Counted from the first letter of the stretch, positions 35,937 through 45,010 are shown. The stretch is DNA of 64,000 nucleotides from Paenibacillus sp. FSL H8-0048 (GCF_038002825.1 NZ_JBBODF010000001.1:5704001-5768000), one strand, 5' to 3'. Translations and numbers: made by a program. The notes: generated by a model from the sequence alone, not told the origin.

Positions 35937-36782
35937 ATGAAAAGAACAGGAAGAATGACCACCACGTTTGCACTGGTACTGCTTGTATTGACGCTTGCGC
36001 TGGCAGGCTGCGGCAACAACAAAGAAGCTGAAGAGACACCGGCAGCTACCAGCACCGGGCCTGTGAAGATCAAGGTAGCCTCGCTGATTCCGCCAATGAC
36101 GGATATCCTCGATATTGTGAAGCCTATTCTGAAGGAAGAAGGCGTAGACATGGAGGTTGTTGTGCTGTCTGATAACGTGCAGCCGAACGAAGCGCTGGCG
36201 AACAAAGAGGTGGATGCGAACTTCTTCCAGCATGTCCCTTACATGGAGCAGTTCAATGCCAGCAAAGGTGCAAAGCTGGTGCCCGTTCAGCCTGTGTATG
36301 ATGCCATCTACGGCGGGTACTCCAAGCGCTTCAAGAACATTGCCGATCTGCCGGAGGGAGCAACGCTCGTGATGGCGAATGATCCGTCCAACATTGGACG
36401 CTCCCTGCAAATGTTCGCAGATGCCGGATTGATTACGCTGAAGGATGGCATAGGGATTCAGGCTACGCAAGCCGATATTACCGCCAATCCGAAGAACTAT
36501 AAGTTCGAGGAGGTCGATCTGCTGATGCTGGCCCGGATGCTGGATGATGCGGATCTGGTAGCGATGACGCCAGCCTACGCGAGCCCGCTGGGTCTGACTC
36601 CGAAGAAGGATGCGCTGATCACCGAGCGTGAAGATTCAGCCTTCACCATTACCCTCGTTGCCCGTGAGGACAACAAGGATTCCGAGGCCATCCAGAAGCT
36701 GGCGAAGGCGATCAGCGGCCCGGAAGTGAAGAAGTTCCTGGAGGATAATTACGCGGACATCGCGTTGCCTGCTTTTAAATAG
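35937..36782 (+). CDS. metQ: MetQ/NlpA-family substrate-binding lipoprotein
   Basis: This 281-residue lipoprotein has lipobox LAGC (Cys25). The NlpA fold is seen in ILKEEGVDMEVVVLSD, NKEVDANFFQHVPYMEQFN and FEEVDLLMLARMLDDADL. It captures methionine or a related compound outside the cell for MetNI. It is the last gene of the operon and a terminator follows within 20 bases. Confidence 0.88.
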   Translation: MKRTGRMTTTFALVLLVLTLALAGCGNNKEAEETPAATSTGPVKIKVASLIPPMTDILDIVKPILKEEGVDMEVVVLSDNVQPNEALANKEVDANFFQHVPYMEQFNASKGAKLVPVQPVYDAIYGGYSKRFKNIADLPEGATLVMANDPSNIGRSLQMFADAGLITLKDGIGIQATQADITANPKNYKFEEVDLLMLARMLDDADLVAMTPAYASPLGLTPKKDALITEREDSAFTITLVAREDNKDSEAIQKLAKAISGPEVKKFLEDNYADIALPAFK

Positions 36783-36795
36783 TTGATAAACGAAA

Positions 36796-36841
36796 AAGCT
36801 GTCCCAAAAGCCATCAAATGGCTGATTGGGGCAGCTTTTTA
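36796..36841. terminator. Bidirectional terminator between metQ and the leftward phosphoesterase gene
   Basis: AAAGCTGTCCCAA pairs with TTGGGGCAGCTTT (with one G-U pair), flanked by A runs on one side and T on the other, so it can serve both strands. Confidence 0.8.
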
Positions 36842-36871
36842 TTGTGAGTAGAACATCAATGATTCCCTAAC

Positions 36872-37804
36872 TTACAGTAGAGCGCTAACAGGATACGATA
36901 CCTCATATTGCGCAGCTTCAATCCAGGTCCCCGTTGTAAAATCCCGTCCCCGCACAAGCACTTTATCAGCATAGACTTCTATATAATAGCCTTGGCTGCC
37001 GTTCTTGTGTTCATCCGCATCCGTCCAGAGGTAGGCTACCGAAGCAGCGTTGAACATCGTAGCCGTCTGTCCGTTGCCGGGAACCATCGTGTTGCTGACC
37101 TCCAGCTCCCAGTGGGTATGCCCGGTGAACAGCAGGGTCTGAGGGTGCTGCAACAGAATAGTGCGCAGCTCCTGATCCTGAGTTACCCCGTACCATTCCT
37201 GAGATTCCAGAGAACCGGCTACCGTATCCTTCAACGGCTGGTGCAGGAAGAGGAATACGGGCTGATCCGGCAGGTGAGCCTGTTCCGGGTGCGGCTGCAT
37301 TTGCCCGTCAGGCTCCGGTTTGTCCGGTGCACATTCCCCAAGCTTGCGGTCCAGCCACTGCAGCTGTTCAGCGGATAGATTGCAGAACGTCTGCAGCCCT
37401 TCCTCAGTTCCCAGGAAGATGAAATGATACCCGCCGATCCAGTGATCATGATAAGGACCTGGCATCCCCATGCGGGAAGTATACATCGCAAGGCGGGATT
37501 CCCAATGTCCGAGGCCGACGTCATGGTTGCCCAGGGTGTAACGAATCTGCGGCAGTGAGGCCTGATGCTGTTCAAGAATACGCTGGACTTCCTCATACTC
37601 CTCCGGGAAGCCATTGTTCGTAATATCTCCAATGTGCATGATCCCGCTGCTGCCTTGGGCATGTCCCGCTATGTCCTCAAGTGCCCGTCCGAAGTTCTGA
37701 TTGTACTCATGCTCGGGATTGGACGTGACATGGGTGTCAGTAATAATCTGGAACGTCAACAGCGGTTCAGTCACGCCGGGTGTGGCGGATGTATTCATAG
37801 GCAA
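36872..37804 (-). CDS. Calcineurin-like metallophosphoesterase
   Basis: This 310-residue cytosolic enzyme has the two-metal site of this superfamily: ITDTHV (Asp23, His25), HIGDITN (Asp60), YTLGNHD (Asn93, His94) and FTGHTHWE near residue 230. It probably splits a phosphodiester or phosphomonoester. I choose the TTG at 37804, six bases after AAGGAGG; the next ATG lies too far. It is the last gene of the leftward Ugp-like operon, which hints at a glycerophosphodiester or sugar phosphate, but the substrate is not proved. Confidence 0.85.
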   Translation of the reverse strand: MPMNTSATPGVTEPLLTFQIITDTHVTSNPEHEYNQNFGRALEDIAGHAQGSSGIMHIGDITNNGFPEEYEEVQRILEQHQASLPQIRYTLGNHDVGLGHWESRLAMYTSRMGMPGPYHDHWIGGYHFIFLGTEEGLQTFCNLSAEQLQWLDRKLGECAPDKPEPDGQMQPHPEQAHLPDQPVFLFLHQPLKDTVAGSLESQEWYGVTQDQELRTILLQHPQTLLFTGHTHWELEVSNTMVPGNGQTATMFNAASVAYLWTDADEHKNGSQGYYIEVYADKVLVRGRDFTTGTWIEAAQYEVSYPVSALL

Positions 37805-37837
37805 GTGAAGCCTCCTTGAAATATTTTATTAGTCAGA

Positions 37838-38179
37838 TTAATGCCCCTTGGCACTAATGTTCAAGCCAACAATCCCGGCTACAATTACAGTCACCCACAG
37901 GAGGGAGGAACCCGTCAGCCGCTCTTCGAAAAACAAAGCCCCCGCCAGAGAAATCAGGAGGATACCCGCCCCGGACCATACGGCATAAGCGACTCCAACC
38001 TTGATGGAGGTGAGTGCGACACTCAGCGAGGTGAAGCTGATTCCGTAGAATACGAACATCAGCACCGAGGGCCAGGGCCGGGTGAGGCCATGAGACAGCT
38101 TCATGGAGACCGTACCGGACAGCTCGAAGACAATAGCCAAGGCAAGAAATACCCAGGCCAAAGCCCCTTCGGCCTTCAT
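37838..38179 (-). CDS. Small multidrug resistance (SMR) family membrane protein
   Basis: This 113-residue protein has four hydrophobic helices. The conserved membrane glutamate (Glu19, in IVFELSGTVSMKLS) and the SGAGILLISLAGALFFEE segment are typical of the family. SMR proteins export cations or guanidinium compounds using the proton gradient. It overlaps the stop of the HAD gene upstream by four bases (ATGA), so it is translated together with it. Confidence 0.85.
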   Translation of the reverse strand: MKAEGALAWVFLALAIVFELSGTVSMKLSHGLTRPWPSVLMFVFYGISFTSLSVALTSIKVGVAYAVWSGAGILLISLAGALFFEERLTGSSLLWVTVIVAGIVGLNISAKGH

Positions 38180-39123
38180 CGTGCTATCCTTCGTACGCCA
38201 AGCTCAGCATAAGAGGACACGACACAATCTGCATCCGGCAAAAGAACCCCGTCAGCCTGCATGTCTGCCGTCAGCCCGCTTCGGCCCACATCAGCCGCTC
38301 CGTGCGCATCACCCGACCCGCTTGCGGCAGATGCCGCCGCAGTAACCCGGCTTGCCGCCTGCCCGTTCCTGCCCGCATTTGCGGCCAGTCCTTCCGCCGC
38401 AGCTGAAGCCGCCAGCCCGGCGGTGACTCCGCCGGCAATCCCAATGGCTACGGCAGCGCCCGCAGCCGCAGCCATCCGCATATCTCCGTTCGTATCGCCG
38501 ATCACGGCGGCTTCAGCCGGAGATACCCCCAGCCGCCCGCAGGCAAGCAGCGCCATGTCGGGGAAGGGCTTGCCCCGCTCCACCTGATCGGTGCCGATCA
38601 CGGCTGTGAAATACTGGCGGATGCCCAGCCAGCGCAGATGACTCTCGGCTGCCGCAGTTTCATCGGCAGTCACTACGGCCATAGGTATGCCCTGGGAAGC
38701 GCATGCGTCCAGAAAGGGCACCAGCCCGGGGAGCGGGCGGACCGGACGGCTCTGCTCCAGCATCGCATCCGCTGCATTCCGGCAGGCGTCCACCAGTTCA
38801 ACCGCTTCGGCCCAGGATAGGCCAAGAGTATAGCCCTGCCAGGATAGTATGGCATACAGATCGCTCATTGTGCCCATGGCGAGCGGGCCGTTACGGTCGT
38901 AATCGGTGATTCTCCCTGCGGCATCATGAACCGTTCCCAGCAGAGAGGACCGGTGCAGCTCAGGAAAGCTCAGGCCGCGCTGTTCAAGCCTCCGGGCGAA
39001 CTGGTCCAGGAAGCACTCGCCCCAGCTTCCCCAGAGGGATAGGAACTGCAGCAATGTTCCATCCTTGTCGAACAGGATGGCCGATACGGGATAGTTTCCT
39101 TGCGGAGTATTAAGCTCAATCAT
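38176..39123 (-). CDS. HAD-superfamily hydrolase with Ala/Gly-rich insert
   Basis: This 315-residue enzyme has HAD motif I ILFDKDGTLL, motif II AVVTADET, a motif III Lys in GKPFPDMAL and motif IV VIGDTNGDMRMA. It probably removes phosphate from a small metabolite. Between motif IV (near residue 225) and the C-terminal LPDADCVVSSYAEL runs about 65 residues that are rich in Ala, Gly and Ser. A normal family member would pass directly from AVAIGIAGG to this tail, so the insert is odd. Confidence 0.85.
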   Translation of the reverse strand: MIELNTPQGNYPVSAILFDKDGTLLQFLSLWGSWGECFLDQFARRLEQRGLSFPELHRSSLLGTVHDAAGRITDYDRNGPLAMGTMSDLYAILSWQGYTLGLSWAEAVELVDACRNAADAMLEQSRPVRPLPGLVPFLDACASQGIPMAVVTADETAAAESHLRWLGIRQYFTAVIGTDQVERGKPFPDMALLACGRLGVSPAEAAVIGDTNGDMRMAAAAGAAVAIGIAGGVTAGLAASAAAEGLAANAGRNGQAASRVTAAASAASGSGDAHGAADVGRSGLTADMQADGVLLPDADCVVSSYAELGVRRIAR

Positions 39124-39177
39124 GCAGCGTCCCCCTTTTATTAGTAGAACAGTAGTGAAGCTTCCCTGTTCAGATAC

Positions 39178-39207
39178 AGACCACCGCCTTAATCAGACGG
39201 CGGTCTA
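39178..39207 (-). terminator. Hairpin after the substrate-binding protein gene
   Basis: AGACC-CCGCC and GGCGG-GGTCT arms pair around TTAATCAGA in the gap between the lipoprotein and HAD genes. No T run follows on the minus strand, so it may only slow transcription or protect the upstream mRNA. Confidence 0.5.
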
Positions 39208-39241
39208 TCTGTCCTGCATATCTGCATACCGGCATAACGTT

Positions 39242-40597
39242 CTATTTCAGCTTATCCAGTGCCGCCTGAGCTGTCTGCTGCGCTTCCTTCAGCGCCTCGG
39301 CTGCCGGAATATTTTCAATCTGCACCTTGTCCGCAGCGATCTTAAGCGCATCGTTAATCTTGCCGCCGGTCGGGTCCTGGAACGGAGCGGAAGCATGAGC
39401 CGCCTGCTGCAAAGGAATCTTGATCTGCGGGTTGCTCTCACTGAAGGCAACGAAGGCCGGATCTTGCAGGGCGGACTGGCGTACGCTAATATATCCGGTG
39501 TTTATGGACCAGAAAGCCGTATTCTCGGAGCTTGTGAAGTAGGTCAGCCATTTCATCGCTGCCTGCTTCTCGGCGTCTCCGGCTTGGGCAGGAATACCGG
39601 CCATACTCGCCCCGGCGACAGGTTTGCCTTCGCCGGCTCCGGCCCAGCCCGGTTGCTCCATAGCGGAGACGACGCTGAAATCGAGGTCGCCCTGGTCGCC
39701 GCTGGAGCCGGTGTATCCGGCCGCCTGGCCTTTCATCACATCATCAATCGTCTTGTACCAGTACTCCCAGCCTTGTCCGCCGGAATGGATACGCATGGTC
39801 TTATCCTCATGAATGGCTTTGCGGAAGAACTCCCAGGTGTCGATCCACTCCGGGGAATCAATCGTGACCTTGGTGCCGTCCTCACTAAGAATACTGCCCC
39901 CTTTGCTGAGAGCGGCATCAATCATATTGCCGGAGCCCCACATCGGTTCCCAGCCGTAGAAGGTGGTTTTGCCGCCTTCGGAGACGGTCATCTTTTTCGC
40001 GGCCGCAGCGAGGTCTTCCCAGGTCTTAATCTGGCTGGCGTCTATGCCGCTTTTCGCAAAAGCATCCTTACGGTAGTACATCACCTGGGTCGATCCATAC
40101 ATCGGGAGGAAATACTGCTTGCCGTCCACCTGGCCCTGGTTCAGGAAGGTCTGGACGAAATCCTCTTTATTGAAGTCCGGCTGCCCGGCAATCAGCTCAT
40201 CCATCGGGGCGTAATAACCCTTGCGCGCCCAAGCGATATTGGAGGAGAGAACCACCGCCGGGACCTGCCCGGCAGCAATCGCGGCCTGAAGCTTCTGTTC
40301 GGTCTCTGTATAATCCCCCTGCACGATCCCCTTGACAACAACCTCCTGCTGGGAGGCGTTGAATTTCTGAATTAGCGATTCCATGTTTTCACCCAGCTTG
40401 CCGCCGAGCCCATACCAGAATTCAATCGTGACTGGTGCGCCTCCTGCCGGAGCAGCATTGGCAACAGGGACTTCGGAGGCTGCTCCGCCTGCTGTGGCTG
40501 CATTGCCGGGAGCGGCATTTCCGCCGCAAGCAGTGAGTACGGAGAGTCCGGCGATCAGGGATACTGCAGACACTTTTTTGAAAACGTTCATCATCAT
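39242..40597 (-). CDS. UgpB-like sugar or glycerol-phosphate binding lipoprotein
   Basis: This 451-residue lipoprotein has lipobox LTAC (Cys24), an Ala/Gly linker and a family 1 solute-binding fold. The segments VTIEFWYGLGGKLGENMES and YTETEQKLQAAIAAGQVP resemble UgpB of glycerol-3-phosphate importers, though other sugars cannot be excluded. It works with the two permeases encoded upstream. No ATPase is in the operon, so a shared MsmX-type ATPase probably drives it. Confidence 0.85.
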   Translation of the reverse strand: MMMNVFKKVSAVSLIAGLSVLTACGGNAAPGNAATAGGAASEVPVANAAPAGGAPVTIEFWYGLGGKLGENMESLIQKFNASQQEVVVKGIVQGDYTETEQKLQAAIAAGQVPAVVLSSNIAWARKGYYAPMDELIAGQPDFNKEDFVQTFLNQGQVDGKQYFLPMYGSTQVMYYRKDAFAKSGIDASQIKTWEDLAAAAKKMTVSEGGKTTFYGWEPMWGSGNMIDAALSKGGSILSEDGTKVTIDSPEWIDTWEFFRKAIHEDKTMRIHSGGQGWEYWYKTIDDVMKGQAAGYTGSSGDQGDLDFSVVSAMEQPGWAGAGEGKPVAGASMAGIPAQAGDAEKQAAMKWLTYFTSSENTAFWSINTGYISVRQSALQDPAFVAFSESNPQIKIPLQQAAHASAPFQDPTGGKINDALKIAADKVQIENIPAAEALKEAQQTAQAALDKLK

Positions 40598-40625
40598 TCT
40601 CCTCTTGGGTATGGAAGTTTGGGTG

Positions 40626-41468
40626 TTAGCCTTTGCTTGAGCCTGCGGTCATGTTGACACTTTGCATTATCGTTTTCTGCGCCAGCAGGAAGACTAGCAG
40701 CAGCGGGGCAATTGTGAAGGCGCTGGCGGCCATGATGAGCGGCCATTTCAGTCCGTAAGCACCTCCTTCCACGAAGAAGCTGCGCAGACCGGCCGAGACC
40801 AGCTGCAGGCTGGGGTCCTTCGTAATGAGCATCGGCCAGAAGTAATTGTTGTATTGGTCAATGAAGGTGATCAGCGCCAGCACGGCGAATGAGGATCTTG
40901 TGACCGGTACAAGGATCGTCCAGAGAATCCGCATATGCGAAGCACCGTCTACTTCACCGGCCTCCACCAGCTCATGCGAGACTTGAAGGAAGGCCTGCCT
41001 GATCAGGAAGATCGAGAAGATGCTCACACAGTTGGAGAGAATCAGGCCCGCATAGGAGTTCAGCAAGTGCAGCTCAGAGAGGACCAGATAGCCGGGCAGG
41101 TAGACTGCCGTTGCAGGAACCATATAACCGAACAGAATCACTCCGGCAAAAACGCCCTTCAGGCGGAATTTCATATGCGTCAGCGCATAAGCCATCATCC
41201 CGGAATTGATCGATTGCAGGAGGACAATGGAGACAGCGACGAAGATACTGTTACCCATATATCTGGCGAACGGCGCCTCGTTCCAGGCAGCGGCGAAGTT
41301 GCCCCACAGCGGCACCTCAGGCCAGAGGGTGGGCGGGGAACGCCAGATTTCATCATTGGTCTTGAGGGCACTCGTAACCATCCAATAGAACGGGAAGGCC
41401 ATCAGAAGAGCAAGCGCGGCGAAAAAAATCTGATGGACCAGCCCGCTGATACGTGAGAATATAGGCAA
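40626..41468 (-). CDS. Carbohydrate ABC transporter permease (UgpE type)
   Basis: This 280-residue permease has six hydrophobic helices and the EAA loop VEAGEVDGASHMRILWTIL that docks the ATPase. The start is TTG at 41468, with GGAGG 9 bases before it. It forms a pair with the UgpA-type permease at 41505. Confidence 0.88.
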   Translation of the reverse strand: MPIFSRISGLVHQIFFAALALLMAFPFYWMVTSALKTNDEIWRSPPTLWPEVPLWGNFAAAWNEAPFARYMGNSIFVAVSIVLLQSINSGMMAYALTHMKFRLKGVFAGVILFGYMVPATAVYLPGYLVLSELHLLNSYAGLILSNCVSIFSIFLIRQAFLQVSHELVEAGEVDGASHMRILWTILVPVTRSSFAVLALITFIDQYNNYFWPMLITKDPSLQLVSAGLRSFFVEGGAYGLKWPLIMAASAFTIAPLLLVFLLAQKTIMQSVNMTAGSSKG

Positions 41469-41504
41469 GCGGTGAGACCTCCTTAGGAGTGGATGAGATA
41501 GCTT

Positions 41505-42386
41505 CTATTGATAATGAGTGGTCCGTTTGCTGATCCCGAAAGAGAGGACCGACAGCAGCATGCAGATCAAGACCAGAACGACAGCTACGGAAGAAGCCTC
41601 TCCAATCTGGAACGATTCGAAGGCAGACTGATAATATAGATAGAGCAGAGTACGGGTGGAGCCGGACGGGCCGCCCTGGGTCAGCACATTAATCTGGTCA
41701 TAGGCCTGAAGTGCCGAGACTAGCTGTACCACGAATAAGAAAAGAGTGGTCGGTGAGATCAGCGGCCATGTAATCCGCAGGAACTTCTGCACCGGGCTTG
41801 CCCCGTCCAATTCCCCGGCTTCCAGCAGATCGGAAGGCACATTGCGCAGGGCCACCAGATAAAAGATCATTGCCCAGCCTACCGACTTCCAGATCGTGAC
41901 CAGCAGGACACCGGTTAATGCCCATTTGGGGTCCTGCAGCCAGCCGATGGAGTCCAGGCCGAAGAAGTTAAGCACCGCATTCGCAAGTCCCGCTTCAGGC
42001 TGATAGATCCAGGACCAAACGATAGACACAGCGACGGTTGGCGTCACCCAAGGCGAGAACAGCAGCACTTGATATAGTGCCGATCCTTTTAGCTTTTTGT
42101 TCATTATTAGGGCCAGCCCCAATCCGAGCAGGATCACCGGCAGCACACTGCCGAGGCAGAAGAGTACGGTCACCCTAAGCGCTTTGTAAAAAGCCGGGTT
42201 GCTGAGCAGATCGGTATAATTCTCCCAGCCGACAAAGGTTTTCTCCGGGCTCATGAAATCCCATTCCGTGAAGCTGAGATACAGCACATACAGCAGTGGC
42301 GCAAGCCAGAACACGGCGAACGGGATCATGGCCGGCAGAGTGAACAGCACGGGCCTGAGGCCGCTGATTAACTTTGAACGTGTCAT
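41505..42386 (-). CDS. Carbohydrate ABC transporter permease (UgpA type)
   Basis: This permease of about 293 residues has six hydrophobic helices and the EAA loop LEAGELDGASPVQKFLRITW. I start at the ATG at 42386 (MTRSKLISG), giving the usual length, but an ATG at 42410 is also possible; a longer frame from 42476 adds residues unlike the family. It is the first gene of a six-gene leftward operon that ends with the phosphoesterase. Confidence 0.85.
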   Translation of the reverse strand: MTRSKLISGLRPVLFTLPAMIPFAVFWLAPLLYVLYLSFTEWDFMSPEKTFVGWENYTDLLSNPAFYKALRVTVLFCLGSVLPVILLGLGLALIMNKKLKGSALYQVLLFSPWVTPTVAVSIVWSWIYQPEAGLANAVLNFFGLDSIGWLQDPKWALTGVLLVTIWKSVGWAMIFYLVALRNVPSDLLEAGELDGASPVQKFLRITWPLISPTTLFLFVVQLVSALQAYDQINVLTQGGPSGSTRTLLYLYYQSAFESFQIGEASSVAVVLVLICMLLSVLSFGISKRTTHYQ

Positions 42387-42500
42387 TTTCGTCCATATTC
42401 TCCATTTCATCCATATTGGTTGATGCGGTATAATGCAAAGGACAGCTCCTCTGTTCAAAAAAAATTGTACACTCATGAGCCAGCCTTGTGGTCAAGCGGG

Positions 42501-42538
42501 GGTAAAACCCGGTCGGATTTTGTGTAAAATTTGTAGGA
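42501..42538 (-). promoter_or_regulatory. Candidate PhoP-box-like repeats
   Basis: On the minus strand TCCTACA, TTTTACA and TTTTACC occur with spacings of 9 and 22 bases upstream of the permease gene. Bacillus PhoP binds TTAACA-like repeats about 11 bases apart. The match is loose. Confidence 0.25.
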
Positions 42539-42609
42539 TGATTGCCGTATAGCTGCGGTATTGTGTAGTGTAGAGAGAACGATTCTATGTGAAAATGAGG
42601 TGCCACCTG

Positions 42610-43197
42610 ATGAAGCAGGCCGCATTCGGCGAGGAACATACGCACCGTTCGCCCCGGGAGCAGCTGCTCGGCCCGGTGATCGATGCCATAGCCCAGACCA
42701 TGGATTTATATGGAGCGAATTATTCCTTCGGACAGCTGTACGGGGTGATGTTCTTCGAGGACAAGCCGATGACGCTGGAGGAAATGAAGCAGGTCATGAA
42801 TATGAGTAAAAGCAACATGAGCTACGGAGTCCGCTCCCTGATCGCCTCCCGGATGGTTACGAAGCTACCGGAGAAGCGTGAGCGGAAGGAGCTGTATGCA
42901 GCGGAGACAGACTTCTTCGAGGCCTTCCGGAACTTCTTCACCCTGAAGCTTCAGCGGGAGATCGATGTGATGCAGGAAGCGATGGCAGCCGGGGTCCCGG
43001 GCCTCAAGGCACTGGCCCATGCAGCAGACACACCCGAAGAGGAGCGACAAGCCTGCCTCAGAGATCTGGAGAAGCTGGAGCATGCGGCCGAGTACTATGC
43101 CTGGCTGCAGCGGTTCGTGTCGGGGCTTGCGGAGGGGAGCATTTTTGGCGGCGGACTGCCGGGAGGGGAATCGCCGCCTGCACCTACGAATCGTTAG
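42610..43197 (+). CDS. GbsR/MarR-family transcriptional regulator
   Basis: This 195-residue DNA-binding protein has a MarR-like winged helix. Segments YSFGQLYGVMFFEDKPMTL and MSKSNMSYGVRSLIASRMV match GbsR, the choline-responsive repressor of glycine betaine synthesis and uptake. A helical tail follows. I start at the ATG at 42610, which follows AGGTG by seven bases. No betaine genes are nearby, so its target is unknown. Confidence 0.82.
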   Translation: MKQAAFGEEHTHRSPREQLLGPVIDAIAQTMDLYGANYSFGQLYGVMFFEDKPMTLEEMKQVMNMSKSNMSYGVRSLIASRMVTKLPEKRERKELYAAETDFFEAFRNFFTLKLQREIDVMQEAMAAGVPGLKALAHAADTPEEERQACLRDLEKLEHAAEYYAWLQRFVSGLAEGSIFGGGLPGGESPPAPTNR

Positions 43198-43344
43198 GCT
43201 CGATACTAATTTGCGTCCAGAAAATAACGAATATCCTGTACATTTCTTTTTTTGAATTACGAATCGTTTGAATTAGTGAATAGATGCTAACGATTAGTTA
43301 TTTTCAGAAGGAATCATGCTATAATTTGCCCAGGAGGCGGTCTT

Positions 43345-43797
43345 ATGGATGAACTGGATGTCAAAATTCTGAAGCTGCTGGAAACGAATGGGAGACTGTC
43401 GCACGAAGAGATCGGCAAGCTGATGCATATCTCCCGGCCATCAGTGCATCAAAGGGTCGGTAAGCTGGAGAAGAACGGCGTGATCAAAGGGTACAGGGGA
43501 ATTGTAGACTGGGGGAAGCTTGATCAGAAGATCAAGGTTTTGGTATCCGTGAAGGTTGTCAGCCAGAGCTTCCAGGAAGCCGCCGGTAAGATCATCAGCA
43601 TTGAAATTCCGGGAGTAAGCATTATAGAATGCCAGCGGATGGCGGGAGAATGGTGCATGCTGCTAAAAGTGAGGGTGACCTCACCGGAGGTGCTTACGCT
43701 GCTGCTCGATGAGATTCTTCGCATCCCTGATGCTAAGGAAACCTCGACGACATTTATTTTGTCTACTATATATGAGGATGGGATGAAAGGGGTCTAG
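43345..43797 (+). CDS. Lrp/AsnC-family transcriptional regulator
   Basis: This 150-residue protein has an N-terminal helix-turn-helix (LDVKILKLLETNGRLSHEEI, HISRPSVHQRVGKLEKNGVI) and a C-terminal RAM ligand-binding domain (VLVSVKVVSQSF, RMAGEWCMLLKVRV). Such regulators respond to amino acids. It lies 4 bases before an EamA-type exporter gene and probably controls it together with itself, a common pairing for amino acid export. Confidence 0.88.
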   Translation: MDELDVKILKLLETNGRLSHEEIGKLMHISRPSVHQRVGKLEKNGVIKGYRGIVDWGKLDQKIKVLVSVKVVSQSFQEAAGKIISIEIPGVSIIECQRMAGEWCMLLKVRVTSPEVLTLLLDEILRIPDAKETSTTFILSTIYEDGMKGV

Positions 43798-43801
43798 CGA
43801 T

Positions 43802-44773
43802 ATGAACCGGAAGGCGAAAGTGAACTCCCTGTACATAGTTGCCATTGCTTTATTGTCCGTGTATTTATTCTGGGGAGGCACCTATGTCGGCATGAAGATT
43901 GCCATCGAGACGATGCCGCCTTTTCTGATGGCGGGGGTCCGCTTTTTCACGGCAGGTGTGGTCCTTTATATCATAGCCAGATTAAGCGGAGCGAAGCGTC
44001 CGGTAAAGCGTGAATGGCGCGCCTCAACAATTGTTGGTGCCTTGCTGCTGCTTGGGGGCAACGGGGTTGTAGCCTGGGCAGAGCAAAGGGTCGCTTCCTC
44101 CATCGCTTCGCTCATTGTGGCGGCAGTGCCTGTCTGGATGATGCTGATGGGCTGGCTTGGACGCGGCGGCAAACGGCCGAATACCGGAGTCATTGCAGGA
44201 ATCGCACTTGGACTGCTCGGCATCGCTGTATTGGTCTTCCAACCGGGGAAGGGGGAGACGGGGAGCGCTACTGATCTGTTCGGAATTATTACCGTGCTGG
44301 CAGCTTCTATAAGCTGGGCAGTGGGGTCGATGTACTCCCGAAACGCGACCATGCCGGGCTCACCCTTGATGGCGACAGCGGCGCAGATGCTGACAGGAGG
44401 CGCGCTGCTGGTGATATTCTCTTATTTTACCGGCGATTGGTCCACACTTCATATCTCCGGCATTTCTATGCGATCTTACCTGGCTCTGGCCTATCTGATC
44501 ACCTTCGGCTCCATTGTCGGCTATACAGCCTATATCTGGCTGCTTAAGAATGCTGACGCTACCCTCGTCTCCACATATGCCTTCGTTAATCCGGTAGTCG
44601 CTGTGCTGCTTGGCTGGGCGCTGGTAGGCGAAAAGCTTACCCTGAACACCCTGATCGCTGCCGTGATCATTATCGGGGCCGTGGTTTTGGTGACTCTTTT
44701 CCGAAGTAAGCCACAGCCGGCGGCAACTCAAGCAGCGCTTGATATACAACCGCAGCAGCGGCCGCTACATTAA
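43802..44773 (+). CDS. EamA-family (DMT) transporter, probable metabolite exporter
   Basis: This 323-residue membrane protein has ten predicted hydrophobic helices in two EamA repeats (LFWGGTYVGMKIAIETMPPF, then SISWAVGSMYSRNA). The family exports amino acids or other metabolites. It is the second gene of a pair with the Lrp-type regulator, which suggests amino acid export. A modest terminator follows at 44792-44825 (AGCCGG/CCGGCT then T run). Confidence 0.85.
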   Translation: MNRKAKVNSLYIVAIALLSVYLFWGGTYVGMKIAIETMPPFLMAGVRFFTAGVVLYIIARLSGAKRPVKREWRASTIVGALLLLGGNGVVAWAEQRVASSIASLIVAAVPVWMMLMGWLGRGGKRPNTGVIAGIALGLLGIAVLVFQPGKGETGSATDLFGIITVLAASISWAVGSMYSRNATMPGSPLMATAAQMLTGGALLVIFSYFTGDWSTLHISGISMRSYLALAYLITFGSIVGYTAYIWLLKNADATLVSTYAFVNPVVAVLLGWALVGEKLTLNTLIAAVIIIGAVVLVTLFRSKPQPAATQAALDIQPQQRPLH

Positions 44774-44791
44774 AAGTAAGGGCGTATCAAC

Positions 44792-44825
44792 AGCCGGTAC
44801 TCTAACAGAGCATCCGGCTTTTTGG
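44792..44825 (+). terminator. Terminator after the EamA transporter gene
   Basis: AGCCGG (44792-44797) pairs with CCGGCT (44814-44819), followed by TTTT. Confidence 0.6.
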
Positions 44826-44940
44826 TATGCTTTTATCCCATGTGTATAGAGCTTTTCGGCCGACAGGCATCGCCCAGACGCCCAAGTCCTGCAACCATCC
44901 CCGACTAAGGTCCAGTACATAAAACCGTCCACAGTCTGTT

Positions 44941-44969
44941 TTGAAAGATGCGGGATTGCCCTAGAATAA
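44941..44969 (+). promoter_or_regulatory. Candidate promoter of the envelope-stress cluster
   Basis: TTGAAA (44941-44946) and GAATAA (44964-44969) are 17 bases apart, 42 bases before the first gene. No recognised LiaR site was found. The rest of the 44774-45010 gap holds only the terminator above. Confidence 0.4.
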
Positions 44970-45010
44970 GGGTATAAGAAAGAGAGAGCAGCGAAAGGCG
45001 GTGATAACAA

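Noticed and set aside
39122..40375. 417-codon frame on the plus strand opposite the UgpB-like gene
   Set aside because: Shadow frame; the minus strand has a lipobox and a clear binding-protein sequence.
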